This document shows, piece after piece, positions 23,047 through 31,047 of a stretch of 32,883 nucleotides of DNA (positions are counted from its first letter, which is position 1; each line of letters starts with the position of its first letter). Location: contig JAJZRQ010000011.1 of the NCBI GenBank assembly GCA_021802585.1, forward strand, positions 19,281 to 52,163, read 5' to 3'. The notes below the pieces were generated by a model. It had not been told where the DNA came from and searched no databases. It saw only the letters and a program-made list of their open reading frames with translations. A program made the translations under genes and the position numbers. This DNA is from Chloroflexota bacterium (GTDB lineage: Bacteria; Chloroflexota; Limnocylindria; Limnocylindrales; CSP1-4).

Positions 23047-24900
23047 TCACTGGTCGCCGAGCAGCTGCTCGGCCTTCATCTGGATCTCGCTGATCTGGAA
23101 CGGCTTCCCCCGGACGAGGTTGAAGCCGACCGCGTCGACGAGGAACTCGGAGCGGATCACCGTCCGCAGCTGCCCGAGGTTGATCTCCGGGACGAGCACG
23201 GTGCGGTAGCTGCGGAGGACGTCCCCGGTGTTCGCGGGGAACGGGTTGAGGTGGCGGAGGTGAGCGTGGGCGACCGACGCGCCGCGCGCCTGGAGCCGCT
23301 CCACCGCGCTTCGGATCGCGCCGTACGTCGACCCCCAGCCGAGGATGAGGAGCTCGCCGTCCGGGGGCCCGAAGACCTCGAGGGGCGCGATGTCGTCGGC
23401 GATCCGGGCGACCTTCTCGGCCCGGAGGAGCGACATCCGGTGGTGGTTGTCGGGGTCGTAGCTCACCGTGCCGAGGACGTCGAGCTTCTCGAGGCCGCCG
23501 ATGCGGTGCTCCCGGCCGGGCGTCCCGGGCACGACCCACGGCCGAGCGAGCGTCGTCCCGTCGCGCTGGTACGGGTAGAACGTCGCGCCGTCGCCGGGAC
23601 CCGCGAAGCGGAGGTCCGGGAGGTCGGCGAGGTCGGGCACGCGCCACGGCTCGGTCCCGTTCGCGAGGAACGCGTCGGAGAGGTAGACGACCGGGGTCAT
23701 GTGCTTGAGGGCGATCCGCCACGCCTCGACGGCCATGTCGAAGCACTCCGCCGGCGAGGCGGGGGCGACGATCGCGACCGGCGACTCGCCGTTCCGCCCG
23801 TAGAGCGCCTGGAGGAGGTCCGACTGCTCCGTCTTCGTCGGCATCCCGGTCGACGGGCCGGCCCGCTGGACGTTCACGACGACGAGCGGCAGCTCCACCA
23901 TGACGGCGAGGCCGAGCATCTCGGCCTTGAGGGCCATCCCCGGGCCCGAGGTCCCGGTGAGCCCGAGCGCCCCGCCGTACGAGGCGCCGAGCGCGGCCCC
24001 GATCGCCGCGATCTCGTCCTCGGCCTGGAACGTCTTGATCCCGTAGCTCTTGTAGCCGGAGAGCTGGTGGAGGATGTCCGACGCCGGCGTGATCGGGTAC
24101 GTGGCGTAGACGAGCGGCCGGTCGGCGAGCGTGGCCGCGGCGACGCAGCCGAGCGCGGTGGCCTCGTTGCCGGTGACGTTGCGATACGTGCCGGGCGCGA
24201 GATGGGCGGCCGGCACGATGTAGCGGGCGTGGAAGATCTCCGTCGTCTCGCCGAACGCGTAGCCGGCCTGGAGGGCCCGCCGGTTCGCCTCCGCGACGAC
24301 GGGGCGCCCGCCGAACTTCTCCTCGATCCAGCGGAGCGTCGGGTCCATGCTCCGCTCGAAGAGCCAGAACATGACCCCGAGGGCGAAGAAGTTCTTCGTG
24401 AGGTCAACCTGCTTCGAGGTCATGTCGAGGCCCTCGAGCGCCCGCGCGTTGAGGGTCGAGATCGGGATCGCGAAGACGGAGTAGGCCTTGAGCGAGCCGT
24501 CCGCCAGCGGGCTCGCGGCGTAGCCGGCCTTCGCCAGGTTCGGCGGCGTGAAGGCGTCGGAGTTGACGATGAGCGCGCCGCCCGGGACGAGGTCCTTGAC
24601 GTTCGTCCGGAGGGCGGCCGGGTTCATCGCGACGAGGACGTCGGGAGCGTCGCCCGGCGTGTGGATGTCGGTCGAGCTGAAGCTGATCTGGAAGCCCGAG
24701 ACGCCCGGCAGCGATCCCGCCGGTGCCCGGATCTCGGCCGGATAGTCGGGCAGGGTGCTGATGTCGTTGCCGAAGACGGCGGCGGTGCGGGTGAACTGGG
24801 TGCCGGTCAGCTGCATGCCGTCGCCAGAGTCGCCGGCGAAGCGGATCGTGACGCGGTCCAGCTCTCGGACCGGCACCTCGTGGCCCTTCGTGGTCGTCAC
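23047..24900 (-). CDS. korA: 2-oxoacid:ferredoxin oxidoreductase, fused gamma-alpha subunit (KorA)
   Basis: 617-aa partner of KorB. The N-terminal gamma domain (about 10-190) begins RFAGDSGDGMQLTG and has DVLVAMNPAAL. The alpha domain (about 225-617) has the GNEATALG entry, YPITPASDILHQL at the thiamine/CoA interface, FQAEDEIAAIGAALGASYGG, TGTSGPGMALKAE, and the Kor-typical YDPDNHHRM region before the C-terminal LVPEINLGQL. The gamma-alpha fusion is the usual KorA arrangement. The start is GTG 24900, preceded by AGAGG; upstream in-frame sequence is Arg/Pro-rich and not conserved. First gene of the operon korA-korB-receiver-like-M24, divergent from the EamA gene across 146 nt. It links central carbon metabolism to ferredoxin, for energy or reductive carboxylation. 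Confidence 0.95.
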   Translation of the reverse strand: MTTTKGHEVPVRELDRVTIRFAGDSGDGMQLTGTQFTRTAAVFGNDISTLPDYPAEIRAPAGSLPGVSGFQISFSSTDIHTPGDAPDVLVAMNPAALRTNVKDLVPGGALIVNSDAFTPPNLAKAGYAASPLADGSLKAYSVFAIPISTLNARALEGLDMTSKQVDLTKNFFALGVMFWLFERSMDPTLRWIEEKFGGRPVVAEANRRALQAGYAFGETTEIFHARYIVPAAHLAPGTYRNVTGNEATALGCVAAATLADRPLVYATYPITPASDILHQLSGYKSYGIKTFQAEDEIAAIGAALGASYGGALGLTGTSGPGMALKAEMLGLAVMVELPLVVVNVQRAGPSTGMPTKTEQSDLLQALYGRNGESPVAIVAPASPAECFDMAVEAWRIALKHMTPVVYLSDAFLANGTEPWRVPDLADLPDLRFAGPGDGATFYPYQRDGTTLARPWVVPGTPGREHRIGGLEKLDVLGTVSYDPDNHHRMSLLRAEKVARIADDIAPLEVFGPPDGELLILGWGSTYGAIRSAVERLQARGASVAHAHLRHLNPFPANTGDVLRSYRTVLVPEINLGQLRTVIRSEFLVDAVGFNLVRGKPFQISEIQMKAEQLLGDQ

Positions 24901-24975
24901 GGGACCTCTGGGATCCTCCTGCGTCCTGGTGGCCGGCGCACCGGCGGGATCGGCGCGGCGCGGGCCGGTCCTCGA

Positions 24976-24981
24976 AGGGTA
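24976..24981 (-). promoter_or_regulatory. -10-like box for the korA operon
   Basis: TACCCT on the minus strand in the 146-nt divergent spacer, giving a leader of roughly 69 nt that includes AGGAGG and AGAGG before the GTG. Moderate match only. Confidence 0.3.
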
Positions 24982-25032
24982 CCGCAGGCGCGGACGCGCG
25001 TCCGGGGCGGACACGGGCCCGGGAAGCTCTGG

Positions 25033-25038
25033 TAGGCT
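25033..25038 (+). promoter_or_regulatory. -10 box of the EamA gene with leaderless spacing
   Basis: TAGGCT ends 8 nt before the ATG at 25047. There is no ribosome site between, so the mRNA is predicted to begin at the start codon. Confidence 0.45.
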
Positions 25039-25046
25039 CGCCGGCG

Positions 25047-26009
25047 ATGGACCGTCGCCGCTGGGTCGGGGTGGCCCTCGCGATGGCATCCGCGTGCGGC
25101 TACGGGTCCGGCCCCCTCTTCGCCAAGAGCGTCTACGGGTCCGGCCTCGACTGGCTGGCCCTCCTCTACTGGCGCTTCCTCGTCGGCGGGCTCCTCGTCT
25201 GGGCCTGGGCGCTTCTCGTCCCGGCGAACCGGGCGGCGTTCCGCGACCTCACCCGGCAGCGGACCCTCGCGCTCCTCGGCCTCGGCGCCTTCTTCGTCGG
25301 CAATGCGAGCACGTACTACGCGGCCCTCGAGTCCGTGTCCGCCTCGCTCGCCGCGCTCATCGTCTACATCTACCCGGCCCTCGTCGCCGTCCTCTCGATC
25401 CGCTGGGGCCACGGCCTCCGGGGTCGCCGCCCGTGGGCCGCCCTCGGCCTCGTCACGGTCGGCGTCGCCTTCACCCTCGGCGGGATCGAGACCCGCGCCG
25501 AGCCCATCGGCATCGTCCTCATCGTCGCGTCGCCGCTCATCTACTCCGTCTACATCATCCTCGCGGCCAGGCTCGCCGGTGAGCGGCGGGGCGAGACCGC
25601 GGCCTCGCGGACGGGCGGGGCGGGAGCCGAGACCCGCCCCGCGGTCGCCTCCGCGCTCATGATCACGGGGACGCTCGCCGTCGTGGCGATCGCGGCGATC
25701 GGAGCCGGCGAGCCGGTCGTGCCGGGCCTCGTGCCCTCGGGGGCCTGGTTCGGGCTCCTCGGGATCGCGGTCTTCTCGACGGCCCTCGCGGTCTCGGCGT
25801 TCTACGCCGCCACCGCCCGGATCGGGGCCGCGAACACGTCGCTCGTCTCGACGGTCGAGCCGGTCTGGACGATCACCCTCGCGATGCTCCTCTTCGACGA
25901 GCGGCTGGCGCCGCTCCAGCTCTTCGGCGGGGCCCTCGTCATCGGCGGCGTCATCCTCGCCCAGACGACGCCCGGGGCGACGCCGGATGTCGTCGTCGAG
26001 GAGGCGTAG
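25047..26009 (+). CDS. EamA-family (drug/metabolite) transporter
   Basis: 320-aa inner-membrane carrier with ten predicted helices in two EamA halves (about 5-135 and 150-305). Family features: the YWRFLVGGLLVW segment in helix 2, ALESVSASLAALIVYIYPALVAVLS ending the first half, and AARIGAANTSLVSTVEPVWTITLAMLLFDERL in the second half, the usual VEP-V signature before helix 9. A charged loop (GERRGETAASR) separates the halves. DMT carriers export amino acids, nucleobases or drugs; the substrate cannot be read from sequence. It reads away from korA with a leaderless-type promoter. The hydrolase gene follows, either 15 nt after the stop with a strong AAGGAGG or from an internal promoter. Confidence 0.92.
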   Translation: MDRRRWVGVALAMASACGYGSGPLFAKSVYGSGLDWLALLYWRFLVGGLLVWAWALLVPANRAAFRDLTRQRTLALLGLGAFFVGNASTYYAALESVSASLAALIVYIYPALVAVLSIRWGHGLRGRRPWAALGLVTVGVAFTLGGIETRAEPIGIVLIVASPLIYSVYIILAARLAGERRGETAASRTGGAGAETRPAVASALMITGTLAVVAIAAIGAGEPVVPGLVPSGAWFGLLGIAVFSTALAVSAFYAATARIGAANTSLVSTVEPVWTITLAMLLFDERLAPLQLFGGALVIGGVILAQTTPGATPDVVVEEA

Positions 26010-26161
26010 GGGAAGGAGGGGCGGATGCGGGCCGCGCCGACGGCGGCCGCGGGGCGCCCTCGGCCGGTGACCGCGACGGCGGCGGCCGCCCGGCGCCGTC
26101 GGCGTGATGTGGGCGCCGCGCCCGGCGCCGCAGCCCGGCGCCGCCGCCCGGCCCGCGGCGC

Positions 26162-26167
26162 TACGAT
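26162..26167 (+). promoter_or_regulatory. -10 box of the hydrolase gene with leaderless spacing
   Basis: TACGAT ends 7 nt before GTG 26175, the codon at which family similarity begins. It would allow the hydrolase to be made independently of the EamA gene. Confidence 0.45.
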
Positions 26168-26174
26168 CCACCCC

Positions 26175-27041
26175 GTGCCCGAAACCGCGACGATCCGCGC
26201 CCGGGACGGGATGCCGCTCCTCGCCCGCGCCTGGCCGACCGCCGGAGACCCGTGGGGCACGATCCTCGTCGTCCACGGGCTCGGCGAGCACTCCGGGCGC
26301 CACGACGCGACCGGCGGCCGCTTCGGCGCGGCGGGCCTCCGGGCGACCTCGTTCGACCACCGCGGGTTCGGGGCGTCGGGCGGGCGACGGGCGTACGTCG
26401 ACCGCTGGGCCGACTACCTCGACGACATCGAGGACCGGCTCGCCGCGAGCCGGGTCGCCGGCCGTCCCGCGGCGATCTACGGCCACTCCCTCGGCGGGCT
26501 CCTCGTCGCCGACTACCTCCTCGCGGGCCGGCCGCTCCCGGACGTCGCGGTCCTTTCCGCGCCGGCGCTCGGGGGCGGGACGGTGCCCCTCCGGGCGCTC
26601 GCGGCGGCGCTCGCGCGGGTCTGGCCGACGTTCACCCTGGCGAACCCCTGGGACCCCACGAAGATCGCCCGCGACCCCGCGCCGCCGGTGGCCACCGACC
26701 CGGACCCGCTCGGGGTCGACCGGACGACGGCCCGCCTGGGGCACCTCCTCTTCCGGGCGATGGGCCGGGTCCGCGCCCGGCTCGAGGCCGCCAACGGGTT
26801 CCCGCTCCCGACCCTCGTCGTCCACGGCGGCGACGACACGCTCGTCCCGACCGCGTCGACGGCGTTCCTCGAGCGGTTCCCGACGACGGAGCGGCGGGTC
26901 TACCCCGGCGTTCGCCACGAGCCGCACCATGACCCCTTCGACGGGGAGCGGATCGTCGCCGAGGTGGTCGACTGGCTCCGAGCGCGGATGGGCGCGCCGC
27001 TGACGGGCGACGGCGGGGCGACGGGCGACGGCGGGAGGTAA
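26175..27041 (+). CDS. Alpha/beta hydrolase (monoacylglycerol lipase/lysophospholipase-like)
   Basis: 288-aa serine hydrolase of the lysophospholipase (PldB/MGL) type, expected to cleave monoacylglycerols or lysolipids. Oxyanion region VVHGLGEHSGRH (32-43), FDHRGFGASGG with DHRG, nucleophile Ser105 in GHSLGG, Asp221 in HGGDDTLVP and His248 in GVRHEPHHD; the lid region is about 130-205. HGLGEHS is the classic MGL signature. No signal peptide. The C-terminal GDGGATGDGG is a short repeat. Start choice matters. GTG 26175 sits directly after a TACGAT box and opens the conserved region. ATG 26025 has an excellent AAGGAGG and is 15 nt past the EamA stop, but would add 50 Ala/Arg/Pro-rich residues with no family match. 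Both may be used. Confidence 0.92.
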   Translation: MPETATIRARDGMPLLARAWPTAGDPWGTILVVHGLGEHSGRHDATGGRFGAAGLRATSFDHRGFGASGGRRAYVDRWADYLDDIEDRLAASRVAGRPAAIYGHSLGGLLVADYLLAGRPLPDVAVLSAPALGGGTVPLRALAAALARVWPTFTLANPWDPTKIARDPAPPVATDPDPLGVDRTTARLGHLLFRAMGRVRARLEAANGFPLPTLVVHGGDDTLVPTASTAFLERFPTTERRVYPGVRHEPHHDPFDGERIVAEVVDWLRARMGAPLTGDGGATGDGGR

Positions 27042-27048
27042 CTGCGCG

Positions 27049-27068
27049 CGCACCTACCCGGAGGTGCG
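27049..27068. terminator. Bidirectional hairpin between convergent genes
   Basis: CGCACCT and AGGTGCG form a perfect 7-bp stem with a 6-nt loop, 7 nt after the hydrolase stop and 53 nt past the proline dehydrogenase stop on the other strand. This is a good position for a shared terminator. No U-tract on either strand. Confidence 0.45.
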
Positions 27069-27121
27069 GTGCGGGCTCGCGAAGCGCTCGTTCGCCGTGC
27101 GCTGGGGCGGCGCGTCGCCGG

Positions 27122-28099
27122 TCAGCCGCGGGGCCGGCTCCCGCCCGTCCCCTCCTGCGCCAGGCTCCGGAGCATGAACGTCACGTTCGCCGGCCGCTCG
27201 GCGAGGCGGCGCATGAAGTACGGGTACCACTCCGTCCCGTACGGCACGTAGACGCGGACCCGGTAGCCCCGCTCCACGAGCTGCGCCTGGAGGTCCCGGC
27301 GGATCCCGTGGAGCATCTGGAACTCGTAGCGGTCGCGGGCGATCCCCTCGCCCTCGGCCCACCGGATGAGCCGGCCGATGAGGCGTCCATCGTGCGTCGC
27401 GAGGGCGGGGTAGGCGCCGTCGGCGATGAGCCGCCGCGCCTGCGCCTCATAGGCCGCGGAGATCGCCTCGCGCTCGCGGAGGGCGATCGACGCCGGCTCG
27501 TTGTAGGCGCCCTTGCAGAGGCGGACCCGGGCGCCCTCGGCGATGAGCGCCTCGACGTCGCCGGGCGACCGGCGGAGCGCCGCCTGGATGACGACCCCGC
27601 TGTTCGGGTTGAGCGGGCGCAGCTCGCGCCACAGGTCGAGCGTCGCGTCGGTCTTCGTGTGGTCCTCCATGTCGACCCGGACGAAGGCGCCCTGCTCGGC
27701 CGCCCGGCGGAAGACGCGGGCGACGGTGGCACGGCAGAGGTCACGGTCGATGTCGAGGCCCATCTGCGTGAGCTTGAGGCTCACGTTCCGCTCGAGCCCC
27801 CGCGCAGCGAGGGCGTCGAGGGTGCTCTCGTAGCGGCCGGCGGCCGCGCCGGCGGCGGCTGCGGAATCGACCGACTCGCCGAGCACGTCCACCGTCGTCA
27901 GGTAGCGCCCGTCGCGGAGCTGCTCGAGGACGGGGAGGACATCGTCGAGCGACTCGCCGGCGATGAAGCGGCGGACCATCGGGCGGGTGATCGGGATCCG
28001 CGTGGAGAGGCGCCCGAGCGCCCTCCGGTGGGAGAGCCAGATGAACGTCGCGCGCAGCGCACGCTCGGGGACGGACTCGTGGGCACGCGAGGTGCTCAT
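27122..28099 (-). CDS. putA: Proline dehydrogenase (monofunctional)
   Basis: FAD enzyme oxidising proline to pyrroline-5-carboxylate, first step of proline use. 325 aa, the short monofunctional form as in Deinococcus and Mycobacterium. Barrel signatures in order: VSLKLTQMGLDID, FVRVDMEDH, VRLCKGAYNEP, ALATHDGRLI, FQMLHGIRRDLQ, and the substrate helix YVPYGTEWYPYFMRRLAERPAN, whose two arginines bind the proline carboxylate. The start ATG 28099 has AGGAGG at ideal spacing, and a TACGAT box lies further upstream. The usual partner, pyrroline-5-carboxylate dehydrogenase, is not adjacent. proC, which runs the opposite step, is 3 kb away on the same strand in a different unit. It is convergent with the hydrolase gene across a hairpin-bearing 80-nt gap. 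Confidence 0.96.
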   Translation of the reverse strand: MSTSRAHESVPERALRATFIWLSHRRALGRLSTRIPITRPMVRRFIAGESLDDVLPVLEQLRDGRYLTTVDVLGESVDSAAAAGAAAGRYESTLDALAARGLERNVSLKLTQMGLDIDRDLCRATVARVFRRAAEQGAFVRVDMEDHTKTDATLDLWRELRPLNPNSGVVIQAALRRSPGDVEALIAEGARVRLCKGAYNEPASIALREREAISAAYEAQARRLIADGAYPALATHDGRLIGRLIRWAEGEGIARDRYEFQMLHGIRRDLQAQLVERGYRVRVYVPYGTEWYPYFMRRLAERPANVTFMLRSLAQEGTGGSRPRG

Positions 28100-28162
28100 C
28101 GGACCTCCTGGGTCGGATCGGGTGGGCCGGGGCCGCGGACGATGGGTGGGCCCGACGACCGG

Positions 28163-28168
28163 ATCGTA
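28163..28168 (-). promoter_or_regulatory. -10 box for proline dehydrogenase
   Basis: TACGAT on the minus strand, 63 nt before the ATG at 28099, predicting a leader of about 57 nt ending in the AGGAGG ribosome site. The 194-nt spacer to the DUF1003-like gene is otherwise GC-rich with several short self-complementary runs. Confidence 0.4.
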
Positions 28169-28293
28169 CCGCGCCGCCCGACGGCGACGGAGGCCGCCCG
28201 GCCGCGGGGACGGTGCCCGGCCGGCGTGCGTCCCGCGGCGGCCCCGCGGTCGGCGTGCCCCCCGGCGCGGCGGCCGGGCCGTCGCGGCCGGGG

Positions 28294-28740
28294 TCAGGAG
28301 CGCACGAGGGCCGCCTCGAGCTTCTCGACCTTCTCGAGGAGGGCGTTCATCGCCACGTCCTGCGCCTGAAGGTGGGCCTGGATCTGCTCCGCCTCGTGGA
28401 ACGTCGCGTCGGCGTCCTGGTACGTCATGTCGGCGCGCTTGTCCTGCGCCCGGCCGAGGATGTTCTGGCCGACCATGATGACCGAGAGCATGACGAGCTG
28501 GATGAACGTCTGGCTCAGCCACTGGACCGAGGCGAGGATCCCGCCCTGGACCGCCCCGGGGAGGGCGACGAGGGCGAGCACGGCGAAGGCGTACGCGCAC
28601 CACATCGTCCCGACGGCGGTCGTCACGGCAAGGGCGACCCGGCCGTTGAGGCCGACGTGCTCGTCGGCGGTCTTTGGCGGCCCGGATGCACGGCGTGCCG
28701 CGATCCGCGGATGGGGCTGGTGGACGAAGCTCACTCGCAT
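28294..28740 (-). CDS. DUF1003-like small membrane protein
   Basis: 148 aa. A polar N-terminus (residues 1-33) is followed by two hydrophobic segments, about 34-62 and 68-96. Then comes a charged, helical, probably cytoplasmic tail (AQDKRADMTYQDADATFHEA, and a heptad-like LEKVEKLEAALV end). The second helix with MLSVIMVGQNILGRAQDKRA matches the DUF1003 pattern of a hydrophobic strand, a GQN-like motif and a DKRA turn. The first helix lacks the usual W-x-x-x-N, so it is a divergent member. Function of the family is unknown. ATG 28740 has GGGAG about 8 nt upstream. It lies 104 nt after the S9 peptidase stop on the same strand, with a palindrome between, so it may be a separate unit. Confidence 0.8.
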   Translation of the reverse strand: MRVSFVHQPHPRIAARRASGPPKTADEHVGLNGRVALAVTTAVGTMWCAYAFAVLALVALPGAVQGGILASVQWLSQTFIQLVMLSVIMVGQNILGRAQDKRADMTYQDADATFHEAEQIQAHLQAQDVAMNALLEKVEKLEAALVRS

Positions 28741-28782
28741 CGCTGTGCTCCCGCTTGGGACCCGGCAGACGTCCGGCCGCCG

Positions 28783-28805
28783 CCACCGTCCGGACGGGAG
28801 GGTGG
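28783..28805 (-). terminator. Palindrome between the second S9 peptidase and the DUF1003-like gene
   Basis: CCGTCCGGACGG (28786-28797) is a perfect 12-bp palindrome, flanked by CCACC at 28783 and GGTGG ending at 28805. It may end the S9 transcript or be an operator for the DUF1003-like gene. Confidence 0.3.
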
Positions 28806-28844
28806 CACAGCCGGCGCCGGCTCGCCACGGGCAGGCCGCGGCGA

Positions 28845-31031
28845 TCAGGCGCCGGCGCCCGGAGGCTGATCGAGGACGTGGCGGCGGAGCCAGCCCACGA
28901 TCCGCTCGAACGCGTCGCGGCGGTTCGCCCGACGCTCCCAGCCGTGGCCCTCGTCGTCGTACCAGTGCACCTCGTGGTGCTTCCCTTCGATCTCGAGGGC
29001 CTCGACCATCCGCTCGCTCATGAGCGGCACGACCCGGCGGTCCTTCCGCCCGTGGAGGATGAGGAGCGGGGCCTCGATCGCCGCGGCCCGGTAGACCGGC
29101 GAGCCGCGGCGGAAGAGCTCGGCCCGGGCCGGCTCGTCGGGCGATCCCATCATCCGGTGGAGGTCGATCCGGCCGACCCGGTCGCCGTGGCGGTAGCTCT
29201 CGGCGATCTCCGAGTCCCCGAAGAGGTCGACGCCCGCGGACCACATGCCCGGCTCCTCGACGAGCGCGCAGAGGGTGAGGTACCCGCCGTACGAGCCCCC
29301 GTACATCGCGAGCCGCCCGTTCGACCAGGGCTGCGCGGCGGCCCACCGCGCCGCGTCGATCACGTCGTGGACGTCGGCGTGGCCCCACTCGTCGCGGTTC
29401 GCGAGGCGGTACCGGCGGCCGTACCCGGTCGAGCCGCGGTAGTCGACGGAGAGGACGGCGAACCCCTCCTGGACGAGGAGCTGGCGGAACGGCTGGAAGT
29501 CCCGGAGGACCCATGAGGACGGCCCACCATGGGCGTGGACCACCGTCGGGACCGCTCGGCCGCCGCGGCGCCCGGTCGCCGCGCGCGGGCGCCAGAGGGT
29601 CGCCGGGAGCTCGAGCCCGTCGCGGGCGCGGATCGTGACGCGCTCCGCCTCGACGAACGACGCGCCGGGCACGACGGCCGGCAGGGAGCGGGTGAGCCGC
29701 CGCGGGCGACCGACGGACCTGTCGGCCGCGGGGGCCGGGAGGATCCAGAAGTCCTCCGGGTCGCGCTCGGACTCCCCGACCGCGAGGACCCCGCTCCCGT
29801 CGGGGAGCCAGGCGACGGCGAGCCAGGCGCCGTCGAACGGGTCGATCCGGACGCCCGCGCCGGCGACGGCCTCGGGTGGCCGCGGGTGCTTCGGCGGCCG
29901 GCCGCGGGGTCGCTTTACCGGCGCAGCCGCGGCGAGCGGGGCGACGTGGAGCTCGACGAGCCCGTCGTGGATCACCGGGTGGACGAAGCGCGTCCCGTCC
30001 GGCGCGGGGAGCGGCGCGAGGCCGAACCCGCCCCCGTAGTCGCCGTGCTCGACGGGGCCGGCGGTGAGGACGGACCGTCCGCCGCCGCCGAGCGGCACGC
30101 GGACCACCTGGAACCAGCCGTCCCGGTCGGACGCCACGAGGAGGCCGCTCCCGTCCGGGAGCCAGCGCGGAGACGTCTCCCACGCCCCGTCGCCGGCGAC
30201 GATCTGCTCGCCGCCGGTCGCGACGTCGACGACGCTCACCTGCATCGTCGCGAGGTCGGCGGCGCGCTGGGCGAGGACCGCAAGGCTCGTCCCGTCCGGC
30301 GACCACTGGAGATCCTCGACATCGACCCCGACGGGAGTCAGCGCCCGCGGCTCGGGGTGGGCGGGCGTCGCCGGCGGCCGGCCGCGGCGGGGGAGCGGCG
30401 CGTCGACGAGCCACGCCTGGCTCCAGCCGCGACGCCGCGAGACGAAGGCGAGCCGCCGCCCGTCCGGCGCCCAGCGCGGGGAGTGCTGGCCGGCGGGGTG
30501 GTCGGCCACGAGGGTCGGGCGGGATCCATCGACCCCCACGATCCAGATCGCCTTCTCGCGGACGTACGCCAGCCACGCCCCGTCGGGCGACCACTGCGGG
30601 TCGCTCACCGGGTGCTCGGACGCCGTCACCTGGCGGGCCTGCCCGTTGCGGAGGTCGAGGACGAAGACCTGGCGGGCGCCACCGGCCTCGGCCGTGTACG
30701 CGACCCGGCGACCGTCGCGCGCGAGGCGGGGCTCGCGCGGCGACTCGACGGCGACGATCTGCTCGATCGTCAGCCGGCCGGCGCGGGCCTCGCCGGGCGT
30801 CGTCGCGCGGGGTGCCCTGCCCGGGGGCCGCCCGCGGCGACGAGGGGTCGGCGGGGCGGGAGCGGGTCCCGCGGAGGCGCCGGGACCGGGGGCGGCCGTC
30901 GTCGCGGTGGCGCCGGGACCGGCGACCTCGCCGGGCGCGGCGCTCATGGGCACCGCCGCCGCCTCGAGGGCGGTGGCGGCGTTCGGGAGGAGGGCCTCCT
31001 CGGGCTCCGCGTCGCGGGGCGAGCGTGACAT
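28845..31031 (-). CDS. S9 family serine peptidase with RGRPP (AT-hook-like) inserts
   Basis: 728-aa prolyl-oligopeptidase-family peptidase. The N-terminal ~90 residues are Ala/Pro/Gly-rich, followed by a TolB/DPP-like propeller (about 95-450, with WSPDG, WAPDG, WLPDG repeats) and the hydrolase domain. The triad is Ser580 (GGSYGGYLT), Asp664 (HGRKDRRVVP) and His696 (DDEGHGW), with VVHAHGGPSSW as oxyanion region. Three RGRPP motifs occur: RRRGRPPGR at 65-73, PRRGRPP at 214-220 and KRPRGRPPK at 373-381. The last is a near-perfect HMGA-type AT-hook core, inserted in a propeller loop. No signal peptide is seen, so contact with DNA is at least physically possible. The leaderless ATG 31031 follows an extended -10, TGG-TATAAC. 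It lies downstream of proC on the same strand. Confidence 0.93.
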   Translation of the reverse strand: MSRSPRDAEPEEALLPNAATALEAAAVPMSAAPGEVAGPGATATTAAPGPGASAGPAPAPPTPRRRGRPPGRAPRATTPGEARAGRLTIEQIVAVESPREPRLARDGRRVAYTAEAGGARQVFVLDLRNGQARQVTASEHPVSDPQWSPDGAWLAYVREKAIWIVGVDGSRPTLVADHPAGQHSPRWAPDGRRLAFVSRRRGWSQAWLVDAPLPRRGRPPATPAHPEPRALTPVGVDVEDLQWSPDGTSLAVLAQRAADLATMQVSVVDVATGGEQIVAGDGAWETSPRWLPDGSGLLVASDRDGWFQVVRVPLGGGGRSVLTAGPVEHGDYGGGFGLAPLPAPDGTRFVHPVIHDGLVELHVAPLAAAAPVKRPRGRPPKHPRPPEAVAGAGVRIDPFDGAWLAVAWLPDGSGVLAVGESERDPEDFWILPAPAADRSVGRPRRLTRSLPAVVPGASFVEAERVTIRARDGLELPATLWRPRAATGRRGGRAVPTVVHAHGGPSSWVLRDFQPFRQLLVQEGFAVLSVDYRGSTGYGRRYRLANRDEWGHADVHDVIDAARWAAAQPWSNGRLAMYGGSYGGYLTLCALVEEPGMWSAGVDLFGDSEIAESYRHGDRVGRIDLHRMMGSPDEPARAELFRRGSPVYRAAAIEAPLLILHGRKDRRVVPLMSERMVEALEIEGKHHEVHWYDDEGHGWERRANRRDAFERIVGWLRRHVLDQPPGAGA

Positions 31032-31038
31032 CGGCCGC

Positions 31039-31047
31039 GTTATACCA
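31039..31047 (-). promoter_or_regulatory. Extended -10 box of the second S9 peptidase
   Basis: TGG-TATAAC ends 7 nt before the ATG at 31031, so transcription should start on the start codon. The box also overlaps the stop codon of the 42-codon ORF described next. Confidence 0.6.

Noticed and set aside
22990-25035. 681-codon plus-strand frame opposite korA
   Set aside because: Composition-driven antisense frame; korA has complete domain signatures.
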